Shown piece after piece: positions 1 to 13,472 of a stretch of 64,000 nucleotides of DNA. Location of the stretch: positions 5,116,501-5,180,500 of the forward strand of contig JBAMJR010000053.1 in the NCBI GenBank assembly GCA_038501785.1. Reading direction: 5' to 3'. Under the pieces are notes generated by a model. It made no database searches and was not told the origin of the DNA. It worked only from the letters and a program-made list of their open reading frames with translations. The translations under genes and the position numbers were made by a program. Positions within the stretch are counted from its first letter, which is position 1. Each line of letters starts with the position of its first letter. The stretch comes from Myoxocephalus aenaeus. Taxonomy: Eukaryota; Chordata; Actinopteri; Perciformes; Cottidae.

Positions 1-3000
1 TACAATGGTCAAGTACAGTCACCCATCTATTGTGTAGTTCATCATTTGGGGTGAGGAGGCTGCGCTCTATTCCAACATGCTGTTTAAAGTACTGTATAAA
101 CAGCACAATAAGGGGCTTTTGTTTATGCCAGACTCGGCCATGCATGCATGGCTCTGTAACAAGGTTATATAATGCGTAATTACAGAGCAGCAATCTTATT
201 GTTTAAAGATGCATTCCCATTATGTTAAGTAGTTGCTATGCTAACTCATGTGAGAAGACGTGAGCGGTGAGTTCTGTTAAGTAGGGAAGAAGATCCCGGC
301 AAGAAAACCCTTTTCGTAGTTATTTGTAAAACATCACAGTAAGTTCATAAATGTCACACACAAGACTGTGGAGGGAGGCTGCCTGGCAGGAGAGGAGTGA
401 GGGTTATCTTCTGACATCAAGAGATCAAAAATGGCCCATTTCTTGTCTTTCTAGGAGGGACGTGGATGGGGAAATGCTCAGCAGGGAAGCAGAATGCAAT
501 TTTAAAGTTAAGTGGATGATAGATTGAGTATAAAAACAAACCACAGAGGAGGTGACTCACAGTTCATTGTCCCTGAATCTTAACAATCATGTGGATAAAT
601 GGACGTTCATCCCAGGGCAGCACAGGTCAAAACAGATGACAGCTCACATCTGCATTCATAGTGTGGCTTTTAAGACTTAAACATACTGTTGTAGGGACTG
701 AATTTAAGATTCTGATGGGCCACATTTACAATATAATCCAATTATAGAATTACATGATTAAAAAACAAACATCAAACTACAAGTAATGTGTATATCACAT
801 ACAACACACAAAACCTTTCATTGTGTGTTCAATTGCAGGTGTGTACAGCACGTATACAAACAGAGTGCAATTCAATTACAATTGAATATCATCACAACCC
901 TGAATTCCTGTTTACACACACGTTATGTAAACCACCAGAGCAGATACAATAGTGCTGCGCTTCACTTGAGTTGCAGGTTTCCCGTTGCACTATGTGCAGT
1001 TTCTGAAAGCATTTCGCCCGCAGGGATCTGGGGCCGAGTGGCTGGAGGAATGGCTGCAGTGATTCAGAAGGAAACTTTCACAGCACTGCGCTTTGAGGGG
1101 CAATGTGCTGTTGTTGGTGACTAATGATGATGGCTCTGTGCTGCTTTGCTCGGGGCCTTTTTTTTTTTCTGTTTCAAGACTATTTCACCGCTCTCCGAAT
1201 ACCATGCAAACATGGAACATGCATCAGGGAGAGTTCAAAGTAGAGTGAACAGGTATGCCAAGATACATCGGGACATGTCATGGTAAATACACAATAAAAC
1301 CAGCCCATAAATAACTGACTTGTATAGCATGTACTATGTGTGTATAGTACGCCTTTAAACTGTGCAAATACCATCAGTGTATGCAGCCTCTGAGAAGAAA
1401 GCCATTATTTCTAAGCAGCAAATATATTTCTTCATTAGGAAAAATTGAATCCCTTGGACGCAGAAGGTAGAAAATTACTTTTTAACTGTGACCATGTTTA
1501 CAGTAGAAAGAAATTTTAAAAAATCCCGGCAAGCTGCTGGGCCACTTTGTTCCAAAACATCCCCTTAGAGGTTTGTGATCACGATGGAAAAATGGAAAAA
1601 CTTCTGAACAACTTCAACTTATTTTGCCATCCTAAAGGATGTAACACAGATTCCAAGAGAGTTGATACATTTGGAGACGGTGCCTGCAGACATGCATCCA
1701 CAGAAAGTTCAAATAAAGTCCCCTGGGATGCTCACCTAAGTTCATTCTCTTGATCAAAATGTTACCCACACAGGGAAACAAATACAACAACAAAGCAACA
1801 GCAAATAATGAACACACTCAAATAATGGTTTAACACTCAGCTCTTGCCTACAGCCAAATGAAATCCTTATCCAACACAACAATAATACTTATTATTATTA
1901 TTTAATTTTTTTGTGCAGTGCAGAAAATGTTTGATTTGTTACAGCAGGTTATCTCTATAATTAGCACGAAAGGAAGATGAATCATCTCGTTCCCACACGC
2001 ACAAACATATTCTCTTCTGCAAATGACATGAAGCACAAAACCAGCAGAAATGTCCATCTCAACAAGCCATTAAATCAAGCAAGATTTTCCTGGAAGTGAT
2101 CCTTCTTTGCAAGAAAACTCTTCAAAGCAATGCCACCGCATCGCAAAAATAATGAACAAGTCAATGTGGCGCCACTGCAGTGAAAGAAGAAGAACTATAC
2201 ACGTGTGCATGTGCAACAGGAGCGCAGGCGACAACGACTATCACTCAAGTCAGGTATCATCAATCAACATGGCCATCAACACCGCTCCGCAAATTAAGAT
2301 GGATGCCAAAAAATGTGGTTGCATCATCACATTGATTTTGTTCCACAAATGGAGCATAAATGCAGCGAGTTTAAAATTTGCAGTCTCAGGATGGAAATTG
2401 CTGCCTGTCACCTTCTCAAGGCCCCTTTTCAGCCTGTTATTACACCCGTGATCGCACACATATCCATCTACTACCTGTCACCTATGTAAATACGGTGAAT
2501 TAAGAATTCACAACGCATTAATTCTCCCCTCTCCCTCTCTGTCTGTTAAAAAAAAAAAGAAAAAAAGAGAGAGATGAAGAGTTCTGCTTCCTCCTGCTCG
2601 GCTCCCTTCTGTTCTAATATCATAAACGGAGGAGACACGGGCAGAGAGGAGGAGGAGGAGGCGAGAGCGCGCTAGACCGAGCCTGACTCACGAGAATGAG
2701 ATGTTTCCAAAAATAAAGGAAGGAGGGAGATAGAGAGTGTGCTGAACAGGCTGGTGCACAAGACGACGAGTGGATTAACTCCCTCACCACCCCTCCCCCC
2801 CTCTTTCCAAAGCCCTTGGATTCATCACAAAACATGGCGAATTAGTGGGAACAAATCGTCTGTATAAACACACGTAAACACTTTCCCCAATTGCCATGAT
2901 GCAGAAATTAGATAAATATATAAATAAACAGCGATATCATCCTCGGAACAACATTGGATCCAAGCATCTGTGAACACACGTATAAAGTCTCTTTAATATT

Positions 3001-3478
3001 GATTTCCTTTGCTCCTGGCGGGGAAATCGTGCCCCACTGTGAGCAGATGTAAGCAGCTGGTTGCATGTTGCAAATAGGCACCATAATGTACATGTTTGGC
3101 TTTTCATCCCGACAGATTGCCCTACGCAAATACAGTGCAACGGAAATATGGTCGTCTCAGCCTCCTTGCTGAGTATCATAATACTCTCTAAAGCCCCTAT
3201 AAGCCAGATAGCAGCTTCTGAATATTTTAGTCTGTTAGGGAAATGTTTGCAGTGCCTGCTAGTTTTGTCAGTTTTATCCTACAAGCTTGGTCTAATTTGA
3301 CTGGAATCAAACGACTACCCTGCTCATTGGTGGAGAGGCGTTTCTCAGTCAGATGCTACCATCACTAGCGACTGAAATCATCGCAACACTATTACATCTT
3401 CCTGTGACCCAAATATTTCTTCTCCTTTCTGCTGACTTCTGTAGGTACGTCATCCAGAGCTCCTCATTTCAGACTTTC

Positions 3479-3491
3479 TGTGTGTCTCTGT

Positions 3492-3522
<31 letters not shown>

Positions 3523-3523
3523 A
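3479..3523. repeat. (TG)n microsatellite
   Basis: Interrupted then pure TG dinucleotide run, seen directly. Confidence 0.95.
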
Positions 3524-4389
3524 GAGAAGCCTCTGGTGGGTAAGATGATTATCTCAACAAAACTCTCAGAGATACACAGACAGCAAGAGAGCACTTGGCT
3601 TGCAATTGGTCAGCTTCCCCAAATCTAGAGTATTAAAGAACGCGAGAACAAAGCCCCCCAAAATCACAGTCATTATAATAAGATAAGAAGACAGGATGTC
3701 AAAGATGATGACGCTGATAATTTATCATCCAGGGCATTGATTCCCCATCGGGACTCGACCAGCCGGACAGGGTATCTTGGGACCCTTTAATCTGGCATGA
3801 AAGACACGGGTAATCCTTGTTGGAGGATTACTCCCGACCAATACTGTCTCTTCGCACACTCAAACTAGTGTACATGTGCTTAAGTACTAACCCAGCAAAC
3901 GTGATCTATCCGTGGCGCCATCACTCATCCTAAGACAAAGTTGACATGTTTACTCTCGTCTCCCGGCGAAACCAAGAGGATTTAACAGCAAAGAAACCAA
4001 CCCTATGTGAGCTTACATGCTGACCTGTACTCTATACACACGGCGGCGGCAGTTTCCACTGCTCAACTATGCAGCAACCTTTCCAATCCTATAAACAGCT
4101 CAAACCCGGCATGGCTCGATCTGCACAACACAATGTACACAATGTACGTAGATATTGAAACATTGTCGACGTTTTTCCCCCACCATTTTGCGGCTATGAT
4201 AACCACTCTTGCGGGAATAACCACAACCATGTAAGCCACTTGTAAGCCACACTGCATTATCACAACAGCCTCCTTTGTAGGGTGGAACAACAGAGCAGAA
4301 ACAGTGTAGTAGTCGTATAAGAAGCAGGGATCCTTACCAAGTTTTTATATTTAGCTTGAATGAGCAGTTAGTGTATTTTAAGAATATGC

Positions 4390-4815
4390 TAACTTACTTT
4401 CTTGCAGAGAGTTAGATGAGAGATTAATTCAACTATCATGCCTGAAGCTGTATCCAGTAATCCCCTAAAGCTAAATAATAAACACTATTTCTTGATTGAG
4501 ACTAATTGCTAGCAAATCAGTGGCGACTCCAAGAAGAAATAGTCCACCACATAGCCCACCATCAAACAGCACTTACTTTTTTAAAGTACAGATAAAACTA
4601 ATTAGATATAAAGTGTTAATTAGCAATCTTTAGCGGGGCTTGTCGGTAGATTATGTTGCCTTTGGACAGAGCCAGGCTAGCTGGTCCCCTCTATTTCCAA
4701 TATTTGTGCTAAGCTAAGTGAGCCGGCTGTTGGTTTTAGCTCCATACTCAGTGTAAGTGAGACAGTAAAGAGTGGTTTAAAATGTTCTCATCTAACTCTT
4801 GCGTATTTCGAAAAA
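4390..4815. mobile_element. Dispersed teleost repeat with inverted ends (MITE-like)
   Basis: The left end near 4405-4425 (AGAGAGTTAGATGAGAG) is the reverse complement of the right end near 4787-4802 (TCTCATCTAACTCT), so the unit folds back on itself. The interior carries wording I recognise from a repeat common in fish genomes, such as GACAGAGCCAGGCTAGCTG and TGCTAAGCTAAG. A second, partial copy lies at about 21185-21300 in the same orientation. No transposase is encoded. Family assignment needs a repeat library. Confidence 0.65.
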
Positions 4816-7282
4816 TAAATGATTAAACAATTCCGTTTAACTAAACAGTGCAATGTCAAAATAAGGTACTTTTTTGTTAATTCTGTTAAACTTCTCAATC
4901 ATGCCTGACAACTTCCGTTCTGTGTTCATTTCTTTGAGAAATCTAACATCTATCATCTCCCTTAATCTACCGGTTCTACTAAAATAGCATCCTCCAAAAT
5001 AAAAGCAGCCGCAACATTTAATGTACAGAACATGTGAAGAAACCTCAGCATAGCCCAGAGATACCATCTAGTCATGGCATACAGGTGTGACGCCAAAGAA
5101 AGAACTAAGTCTAAAAATTTGCTTCAAGCTAATTTACAGAGAAATGATTCAAACACTGAATCTCAGAGAAATACTGTTTAAATATGCAGGACTGAACCTT
5201 TGAAGCTCTATCCGCAATTTAATCAGTTAATATTTAAAGCAGGGATATTCTTTATATAAGGCATTTGCATGCTGGAGTTGGGAGGGTGTCTGTGGGTGTG
5301 TGTCTGTATGTGTGTGGGGGGGCGATATTATGAGGAGGAATCTTTATCCACTTGCAAATTTGTATCAGGCATCCCGTTGATCATTGGTATTCAGAGGCCT
5401 GCACTGCCTGTAATAGCCTGTCAGACAATAAATGCAGCAACATTTTTTGCAAGGGCTCCCCCTCCCCCAGGGAACAGAAATCATCATTATGTTGTGTCTT
5501 ATTGGAGTTTTTTTTCTCCTGATGCATATTTACCTAACAACATCTTATTCTTCATTAACGTGGGTGCAGCCGGTATTATCAGACTATATTGCAGTAGTGG
5601 AATCACACACACATTCAGAATGTGTTGCTAAATGTACAATGTGTTGTTTCAAATTCTGCACATGTATTTGTCCCGGTTAAAAAAAATCCTTTTTGTCGAG
5701 AGAACCAGCTTGTTTTTAAAAGGATTCGCTTACTGTCCCAGATGTTTTAGTGACAGACGTGGCCTCTGGATATTGTATCTAATTGCTTTGTAAAATGACA
5801 GCCATTTATTTAACAATGGATTATGAATGGACAGAGAGCGAGGCAGAATTAAACTCTCACAGCAGCAAAAAATAAATAAAACATTAGTGAAATGTTAGTA
5901 ACACCTACACATGTAGACACGCGGTCGCACATTTGTGATCATCGCATTATCATTCATTTGGTCATTACCAATTTGCTGAGGCACATTAGCCATAAAGCTG
6001 CAGAGCCATTAGAGAGAACACTACTGCAGCTCTGCAGTTTGATGACTGTTAACCATGTAGCCTGCTGGAAAGAGGGCCGGCTCTGACACACTGATGGTGG
6101 ATTGACCTGTGACTGAGCACAAAACATGAATGCATGACAACCTGCAGCCACACACACTGTCACGGGGGTCACTGAACCACACTCCTGCACCGACAACACA
6201 CACACACACACAAAGAGCAGAATACATCATCCACGAAGCACACATTGTAAGTAAATGTCATTTCACGAAACAAAACGAACGCCCTGGAGAAATTATGCAA
6301 AGCATATTGAACCATTACATTACCAGCTGCGTTCTCAAGCAGTCACACAATCAAACAAATATGCAGAGTACACAGAAAGCAATTCTTCCTTTATCCTGAG
6401 TAGCTTAACAGAAGATTGAGTTGTCCACTCCATTCCATTCAAGGCAGCTTTTCATATTTTGAGTGCTTCTCAGCACAGACCCTTACTGCACTTTAATTAA
6501 GGTTTGGCGTGCATTACACAGATAGAAAATGCTTAAGAATGCAGAAAGACTCACATTAGATGAGCTTTTCTTTTCCCCTTTTAGAAAAAAAGCCAATGTT
6601 TCTCAGTCAACAGATGGTATTTACTCAAATTATAGACAGCAAATGAGGGCTAGGGTGAGATGCTTTTTTTTTCAGAGCCCATTGGCAGTCCATTAAAAAA
6701 CTGAAACTGTGTGCGCAAATCCACTGAGATACAAGGAGAGTGACATGGAATTAGGGATGGCTGTGTTTTTCATTGGCATCCAAAATCCATAAGTGAAGTC
6801 CTCTGATCGTTAAATGAAAAGTATCTCCAGCAAAGCATTATAATTGCCTCACAAAAACATGATCCTTTTTCACTTTCTTGTGCAAAGAAACCATCTCAGT
6901 CAGATGGTACAGCACACTACAGCCTCCTAATTGCTTTGATTATGAACAATATGTTTCTCGATGTTTCTCAGGAGACGTGATACCTCGAAAGGTAAAAAAA
7001 AGAGTTCAATGCGAGAGCTTGTCTGGCAGAGCGAAGCGCTTTCAAGCCGACCACCTCGGCCTGTCTTCTTCGCTCAGACGTGGAGAGGAACAGAATTACT
7101 GGGACACTCAAAAGAACATGCGAGGAAATGGGCCAGTGCTCAAAAGTGACACACTTTGTGACTTGCATACGCTTGAATGAGGTTAAAGTAGACATGAGTG
7201 AGGTATTAATTCCTGCTCTAGTCTCAAGAAGCAGCTTCAGACCCACTTTAAATACAAAATCCCACAAAATATAATTTTCTGT

Positions 7283-7305
7283 TTCATCATCATCATCATC
7301 ATCAT
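7283..7305. repeat. (CAT)n tract
   Basis: Short trinucleotide run of about seven units, seen directly. Confidence 0.9.
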
Positions 7306-8787
7306 TATCATTTCATTCATCAATTTCAAGAGGCATTGTACAGGTTTCATGGCAGACAAAAAAATAAAAAGACAATGTGAACCCAGACTAGAGCATTTCC
7401 TGATAGCTAAACGTTCCTTATACATGCTCTCACAACATCTTACTGGGCCTCAGTGTGTCCAAAGGGGAATGACCAAAGTCCAAAATAAAACAGTAATTGC
7501 CAACATGGTAATGAAATCCGATCCCTAATAGATATTTATCATCAGTGGAATCTGCTTGTAATTAACCTGTTAGTGTTTACAAGCCATTTCGGCATCATAT
7601 TTTGTGTTTTCAGACACCTGGGCTCAGGTCGTTACTTATTTCTGTCATTTTTTTAATATAAAATAGGACGGTAGAACACATTTTGGTTCAAAAGCAAAAA
7701 AAGCAACAATGACGTCTGAGTTCTTCAAAATTGGCGTTAAATCTTGAATTATTTAGTTCACACTCTATTCTTGCAGATGCACATATGAGCTTTCAGACAT
7801 TGTCATCATACTGTATTCACTTTCTTCTCCAGAGAAATACCACTCAATTCAACAGTAAAAAAGCCTTGGTTATTTTAAGCCTTGGTTTGAAACGCAAATG
7901 TTATTCAACTCCAATTACTTTATTTATTTTTACATTTCACTATTTATTTTAACCCCAAAAAAGGTTCATTCTGTCCTTAAATATGAAAATGAATCCTTGC
8001 CTGGAAAGTATGAGGAGTTTAACAAAAACACTTATAATTTGGTAACATTTCTTTATTACTGAGGCATTCAAGGTAACACGTGTCTTGGCTAAATTAATAT
8101 GCATTTGAGGAAATTGGGCTCCATTTATTTATATTTCCATAGTTCTCTTTTCCACATTTCCAGCTGCACATCAATGTGACCTTAAAGATACGGGGATGGG
8201 ACAAACCACTGTCATTTGTGGCTCCAGGGCTCAGTGCAAGGATATTCATTCATTAAGTGCTTTGCCATTTTTCCATATGGGACTTGGATATATTACATCT
8301 GAAATTCAGTGGTATTCCCCTTTAACACAGAATGAAAAACTGCAAGGGTGAGCGCGCCCAGGGATATATATTCATGGAGATTATTCCCATTAAATGTCAA
8401 ACACACTTCACATTTAATGACAAGGTTTGGCAAGACAGAAAAGATTGCGTTCCAGACAAAGAAACATTCTCATCCAGAGACTGATCATGCGAACATAAAC
8501 GACACATCCTTGTAGAAATACCAACCAGCCGTGGTCACTTAGACACAAAATATGACAATTATAACAGCAGTGGCTTCAAAATATTTCACAATCACAATGT
8601 AATGATTCTGTGTTTTGGAATAACACCTTCAAGGGACAAAAGGGATCTGGGTGTCAGCAAAGTCGTCGCTTGACCAAGCGCCACATTAAAACGCGACGGT
8701 GGCAGCAGCTCGCGGCTGTTAGCGTAGCGACGCGTGATCTCCACCCAATGAGAGGGATGAAAACGAATGTTGTAAAATGGAAACTTT

Positions 8788-9211
8788 TTATTTTCAAAAA
8801 GCAACAGATTACACAGTTAACTTTCAGCAAATGCAATCCTAACTGAAACTGTACTCACATTCGGGACTTCAAACTGAAAGACTCACATACTTACACACAA
8901 TCTATCTATATTATACAAAAAAGAATACATAATAAATATTAAAATGGCCACAAGAGAAAAAAAAGTAAGTCATTGAAAACAATCAGTAGAGAGCAAATGT
9001 AGGGAAAGTAGAAACAAGACGGTGTGCCTTAAATGTCTTTGTTGGTTGTTTTTTTTGTTTTTGTTTTTTTGTTGGGTTTTTTTATACATTTTTTACAAAT
9101 TGTGCAATATTTCATACTAAGGCTCTGGTCTTGAAGTGACTGTTGTCTGATCCACGCAGCACACGCGCTCTGAAACGCACACACATGCACCCACTGACAC
9201 ACACACACACA

Positions 9212-9248
<37 letters not shown>

Positions 9249-10606
9249 CCTGTGCTCTGAGCACTCGGTGGGGTGTAGCAAACCATTGCAGAATAAAAAT
9301 GGGCTGCTCAGTGTATGGCCTGTGATGCTCATGGGAGTGGACCAGCTTTTAAAAAAAATGGACATGCACTTCACATCGATGTGAAAAAGAAGAAAAATAA
9401 CCTCCCTTTGCATCTGAAAAGCGACTGTTTAGGAGTGAATGAAATAAAAATAAATAAATAAATAACCCAACAACCAAGAAACATGACAATATCATAACCA
9501 TTAAGGCAAGAACACCCGGAGTGGCATCAGCAATACTGTAACAATATGATAGTGTTTAGGTACATGGATATGATGACACATTTAACTACTTCTTCAAATG
9601 TCTTTTTTAAGCACAAGTTTGTTCTTGAAAGCAACTTTTTTTTTTTTTTTTTCAAAATCCAAACACCATTTTATCTTTATTTCCTTTTTTTCTTTTTTTG
9701 TAAAAGGTGATAAGAAAATAACAATGCCAGACACTCGGGACATATGGATCGTAAAACTACAAGAAATTATTTCTAGTTTTAAATTGCAACTTCAAAACCA
9801 CACATTGTAAATTCCCATCGTTAAGCCCCCGCCCAGTAAATGAAAAAAAGATATCACTTACATTAAAACCATTTCATCCTCTTGTGATGGTGTATTCCAA
9901 CAGTCACCACGTTTTGCTTTACTTACAGCGATTGTGTAGTCTGTTGCAAATTAAAGCATTCATTGTTTAGTTTGGAAAAAAAAAAGAAAGAAAGAAAGGT
10001 TGTCCTTGCAATGCAACTGGCAACTGTTGACCAAAAAAAAAGCATCTTTACATCTTCTTTTTAGTGCAACTCGTAAAATGTAAAACATTTCCAGTGATTC
10101 CTTGAGAGGTATCGTTTCTTTGTTTTTTGATCTTTTTTTTCGTTTTCTTTTCATGTTTATGTATTTCACACCTCACAGAATAACGCATATTCAAAATATC
10201 CAAAGCAAATGGTTTAGTTTTTATTGTTTTGCCCATTCTTCTGTTTTTTTTTCTTCTTTTTTTTCCTTGACTTTTTGCTTCTCTGCATTGGCATGGCCTT
10301 CCAAAATGTCTGTTTACTAGAACATAAACACAGGAGGGGATCCAGACCTCCTGCGTATTCCCATTCCCTTCAGCCTCCATGTTTGATACGTTTCATATTC
10401 AATCATCCCGGCAGAGCCTCGTGATTGACAGTCCACCTTCTACCTCTGAAAACAAGGGTTAGGAGAAGGAGGAACAGCAGGACAACTGGAGGATGAAGAG
10501 AAGAGAGATAGAAGAGAGAGTGCGCTGTACAGTGGGAACGAGCCCAGATCAAGATCAATCAGGGAAATAGAGACATAGATGAGAAAAAAAAAACACAGCA
10601 AAACCT
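8788..10606 (-). other. gpr85: Probable 3' UTR of gpr85 with AATAAA signal
   Basis: Downstream of the gpr85 stop codon the minus strand runs for 1.8 kb without a recognisable gene. It has many A- or GA-rich tracts (T- and pyrimidine-rich on the plus strand, 9.6-10.3 kb). The first candidate poly(A) signal I would accept at the far end is AATAAA on the minus strand at 8788-8793. Other TTTATT words inside the span could give shorter forms. A long 3' UTR fits my recollection of mammalian GPR85. The exact end is an inference. Confidence 0.45.
9196..9246. repeat. (CA)n microsatellite in the probable gpr85 3' UTR
   Basis: CA dinucleotide run interrupted once by CGCG, seen directly. On the gpr85 sense strand it reads as TG/UG repeats. 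Confidence 0.95.
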
Positions 10607-11722
10607 TCATATAACGCAGTAGGGTTCCCTTGGTAACCTGGATTTTCTGCAGTAGAGGAGTGTGGTGCTGAAGCAGCGCCGGAGCTCCCTGTTGGAGAAG
10701 ATGCAGATGAAAGGATTGACCCCCGCCTGGGCAAAGCTCATCCACACGGCGGCCGTCAGGTAACCCCCGGGGACCACGGGGCCCCTTGCAAACACCCGCC
10801 AGTAGCAGGCGACCAGATAGGGCCCCCACAGCGCCAGGAAGAAAAACGTCATGATGTAGAACATCCTACTAATCCTCTTCTCTGTTTTGAATTCATCCAA
10901 CACCAGCAGACGCCTGCGGCCCGCTGCGTTGCTGTTCTGCCGGATGCCCAGCAAGGTAGGCGGGGTGGGGCCTCGGCCGAATCCCGCCAGCCAGTTGGCC
11001 GCCGCCTGCCCGCTCGCGCCCGGCCCGTGGAAGGTCCAGTTCTGGCTGACGGCAGGCACAAACTGGACAGGCTTCATCTTCCGACGGTCGTGCACGAAGA
11101 AGATGAGCTTGAGGTAAACCAGCTGTGTGGCCAGGAGGATGAGCGCCAGCAGGAGCATGAAGCCCAGCGAATCATTCGCCCTGAAGGAGCGGTGCTGGAA
11201 CGTGCACTGGTCCTCCTCCCGGATAAAAGAGTACGTCCCTACATCGAGCACCGGCGGGAACGCCATGGCCACCGACAACGTCCACACCATGCAGATGACA
11301 GCTAGACAGGTCCAGAAGGTCAGCCTCTTGGTGTAGAAACGGTGGTGTGCGATGGCCAGGTAGCGCGTGACGCTGACGCAGAAGAGCATAAACGCCGTGT
11401 GGAAACAGGAGAGCACACCCAGGAAGGCGATCACCTTGCAGGTCAGCGTGCCGTAGGTCCAGGCCGATCCATTCTTGACCGAGGTGAAGACAAAGGGGAA
11501 GCAGATGGCAGAGCGCAGGATGTCAGAGGCGCACAGGTCCAGCAGGAAATAGTAGGGCGCTCGGTGCAGACTCTTGTCTTTGACCAGCAGGATGGAGATC
11601 AGGAGGTTTCCAACCACACCGACTCCAATGATGAAACCCAGAGAGGTCAGTTTGAGGAACGTGGCGAGAGGAGAGACATTCTGCAAGATGGTGTGGTCCC
11701 CTGCATGGCTATAGTTCGCCAT
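10607..11722 (-). CDS. gpr85: G protein-coupled receptor 85 (SREB2), orphan class A GPCR
   Basis: Intact 371-residue receptor, near-identical to vertebrate GPR85 as I remember it (human 370 residues). It is a plasma-membrane orphan receptor of the SREB family (GPR27/85/173), mainly neuronal, linked in mammals to hippocampal neurogenesis and synaptic scaffolding. Visible: N-glycosylation sites NYS (3-5) and NVS (15-17); seven hydrophobic segments at about 22-47, 58-82, 95-117, 138-160, 187-212, 285-310 and 320-345; a TRYLAI motif where most class A receptors have DRY; a long third intracellular loop (about 212-285) with the SREB-typical NWTFHGPGASGQAAANW stretch; NPFICIF in place of NPxxY; and a C-terminus ending YCVI. 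I chose the MANYSH start because it matches the family. An in-frame ATG six codons upstream (11740) would add MIPPPS; neither has a strong Kozak context. The whole coding region is in one exon, as in other vertebrates. Confidence 0.97.
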   Translation of the reverse strand: MANYSHAGDHTILQNVSPLATFLKLTSLGFIIGVGVVGNLLISILLVKDKSLHRAPYYFLLDLCASDILRSAICFPFVFTSVKNGSAWTYGTLTCKVIAFLGVLSCFHTAFMLFCVSVTRYLAIAHHRFYTKRLTFWTCLAVICMVWTLSVAMAFPPVLDVGTYSFIREEDQCTFQHRSFRANDSLGFMLLLALILLATQLVYLKLIFFVHDRRKMKPVQFVPAVSQNWTFHGPGASGQAAANWLAGFGRGPTPPTLLGIRQNSNAAGRRRLLVLDEFKTEKRISRMFYIMTFFFLALWGPYLVACYWRVFARGPVVPGGYLTAAVWMSFAQAGVNPFICIFSNRELRRCFSTTLLYCRKSRLPREPYCVI

Positions 11723-11776
11723 AGATGGAGGAGGGATCATAAAGATAGCGGAATAGCTTCAGCCAAGTATCATGAT
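11723..11776 (-). other. gpr85: gpr85 5' UTR of the coding exon, with splice acceptor
   Basis: On the minus strand a pyrimidine-rich run (CTCCCCCTGCCACCTCTAG) ends in AG at 11778-11777, 54 bases before the start codon. It is a good 3' splice site, and mammalian GPR85 also has introns in its 5' UTR. The acceptor is inferred from sequence only. Confidence 0.5.
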
Positions 11777-11893
11777 CTAGAGGTGGCAGGGGGAGGTGTT
11801 AGATCCATTTGGTGGTGGGCTTTGAAGAGGTTTCCAGGCATATAGGCAACCTCTCCTCTAAGGCATCCTTTGTTCCTTTGTCTCATCACACCT

Positions 11894-11919
<26 letters not shown>
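11894..11919. repeat. poly(A) tract
   Basis: Uninterrupted run of 26 A on the plus strand, i.e. poly(T) on the gpr85 sense strand just upstream of the coding-exon acceptor, where it would lie inside the intron. Confidence 0.95.
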
Positions 11920-11924
<5 letters not shown>

Positions 11925-12927
11925 AAAATATTATCCACCCATCAGCATTCAGTCCCACACAGCAGCTGCATTGTTTTCAACTGCATATTCACAATCTAGA
12001 ATGAGATAAGCAATAATGTCCTTCTGTCTGTGCCATTATTTATTTATTTAACATTTTAACATTTAGAGTGGCACAGAGCTCTGGCTCAACTTGAATACTT
12101 TGTCTAGCTCAGACAGACAGACAGACAGACTTGACAGACAGACGAGCAGTGATTGAGCTTGATAAGATAGAAGCACTAATCTATTGCATTGCTACAATTC
12201 TTTCTAGTGGCTTTTGGGATTTCCTGAACAAAAGATGGTATAAAGCACAGCACAGCCTTCATTAAGAAACGACGCATGTCTACCACTCGGAAAGAAACGG
12301 TTTAGACGTAAAATAACATGTAAAAAAGATGCTCGGTTTAATTCGATTTATTTATTTATTTGTGTGTGGAGGGGGAGGCATTTTCAGCGCACAGTGAACA
12401 TTAAGAGAAATGCAGTCCAGAATAAGCTCTTCTCGATCACACCCTACACCCTGCAGCAGAGGACGGCTCTCTAAAGCGGCGGATGCCCGGAATAAACCCT
12501 CTCTGCCTCCGTGCGTTGTGGCAAATCGACGGTCCATACATAATAAAGCGTTCGTGTTGTTGCCTGATTAAAGGTTAATCGGATTACTGCTCTCACGTTA
12601 ACAAGCAGTGTCCCCATGAAGGCGTGTTTTTTTTTTTTTTTTGAGACTGTCGATTTTCCAGATAATCTGTTTTATTAGTAATTATGAATAATAGCGATAA
12701 TATACTGTGTACTGACACCAACGACGCATTTCGACATATATATGTGGCTCGTTAAGTGCGCGGGTGTGATTGCCCGTCAGGGTGGGTTGGAAGTGATGAT
12801 AACAAACCTGCTGGTAATAATATTCAAGGCTCTTTCTACTCGATATCTATGTTTTTACTGTTTGGAAAACGACACATGCATGTGGTAACATCTGATCCCA
12901 TCATTACTGGCGTTTGTGTCTACTTAC

Positions 12928-13176
12928 GCGTCTAAATGCGTCCTCCGATTGTCAGTCGTGTTCTACGCGCGTCTGAATCCGACAGATTTCGGCGAAAAAA
13001 GACAGCAGGTAAAAACCATCGTCCTCGCATCCCGATCGGCCGGATGAAGCATAACAGTGTAGCGGATCCGTACGTCCATTAGACTAGAATAATTCCCAGG
13101 TCCCCGCTATGAATTGCCTAGAATCGCAGCCACCACACAAGACAAGGCCAAAAAAAAAAAAAAAAAAAAAGAGAGC

Positions 13177-13212
<36 letters not shown>

Positions 13213-13469
13213 AAGATAGACAGACGATCACAAGATCAATCAGAATCCTACCTGTTGATAATCCTATTTCGTGTCCATCCCGGAGCCTATTTACATTGCA
13301 CGAGTCTGGTTTTTGCTGTTTTTAAAAAGCCTGTTTTGTTGCTTGCCCCCTTTTCTTTTTTCCTCCACGGTGAATATCCTACAGTAAACGGAGCCCAGTG
13401 CGCATGCGCCCTGCATCCCTATTTGTGATCCAAGACGCGTCTTGTCTCTTGTTGCAGCAGCAGCTCCCC

Positions 13470-13472
<3 letters not shown>
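12928..13472 (-). promoter_or_regulatory. gpr85: Candidate gpr85 promoter and non-coding first exon(s)
   Basis: CpG density rises here against an AT-rich background (for example around 12950-13080 and 13425-13440). Two good minus-strand splice donors face the coding exon: GTAAGT at 12927-12922 after ...GACGC, and CAG|GTAGG with its GT at 13251-13250. Either could join to the acceptor at 11777. Which donor and which transcription start are used is not decidable without RNA data. Confidence 0.4.
13149..13212. repeat. poly(A) followed by (GA)n
   Basis: About 21 A then a GA-rich dinucleotide tract, seen directly. It lies within the candidate gpr85 first intron. Confidence 0.95.

Larger units (their letters stand above)
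1..8787. other. Intergenic DNA downstream of gpr85, no gene recognised
   Basis: No open reading frame here resembles a known protein; the longest are about 110 codons and show no domain. The stretch is AT-rich and holds a TG tract near 3.5 kb, a purine-rich patch at 2.64-2.66 kb, a CAT tract near 7.28 kb and one old dispersed repeat at about 4.39-4.82 kb. Some of it may be conserved non-coding DNA, but that cannot be judged from one sequence. Confidence 0.6.

Noticed and set aside
11342..11845. 167-codon plus-strand open frame
   Set aside because: Antisense shadow of the gpr85 coding exon; no domain, composition explained by the opposite strand.
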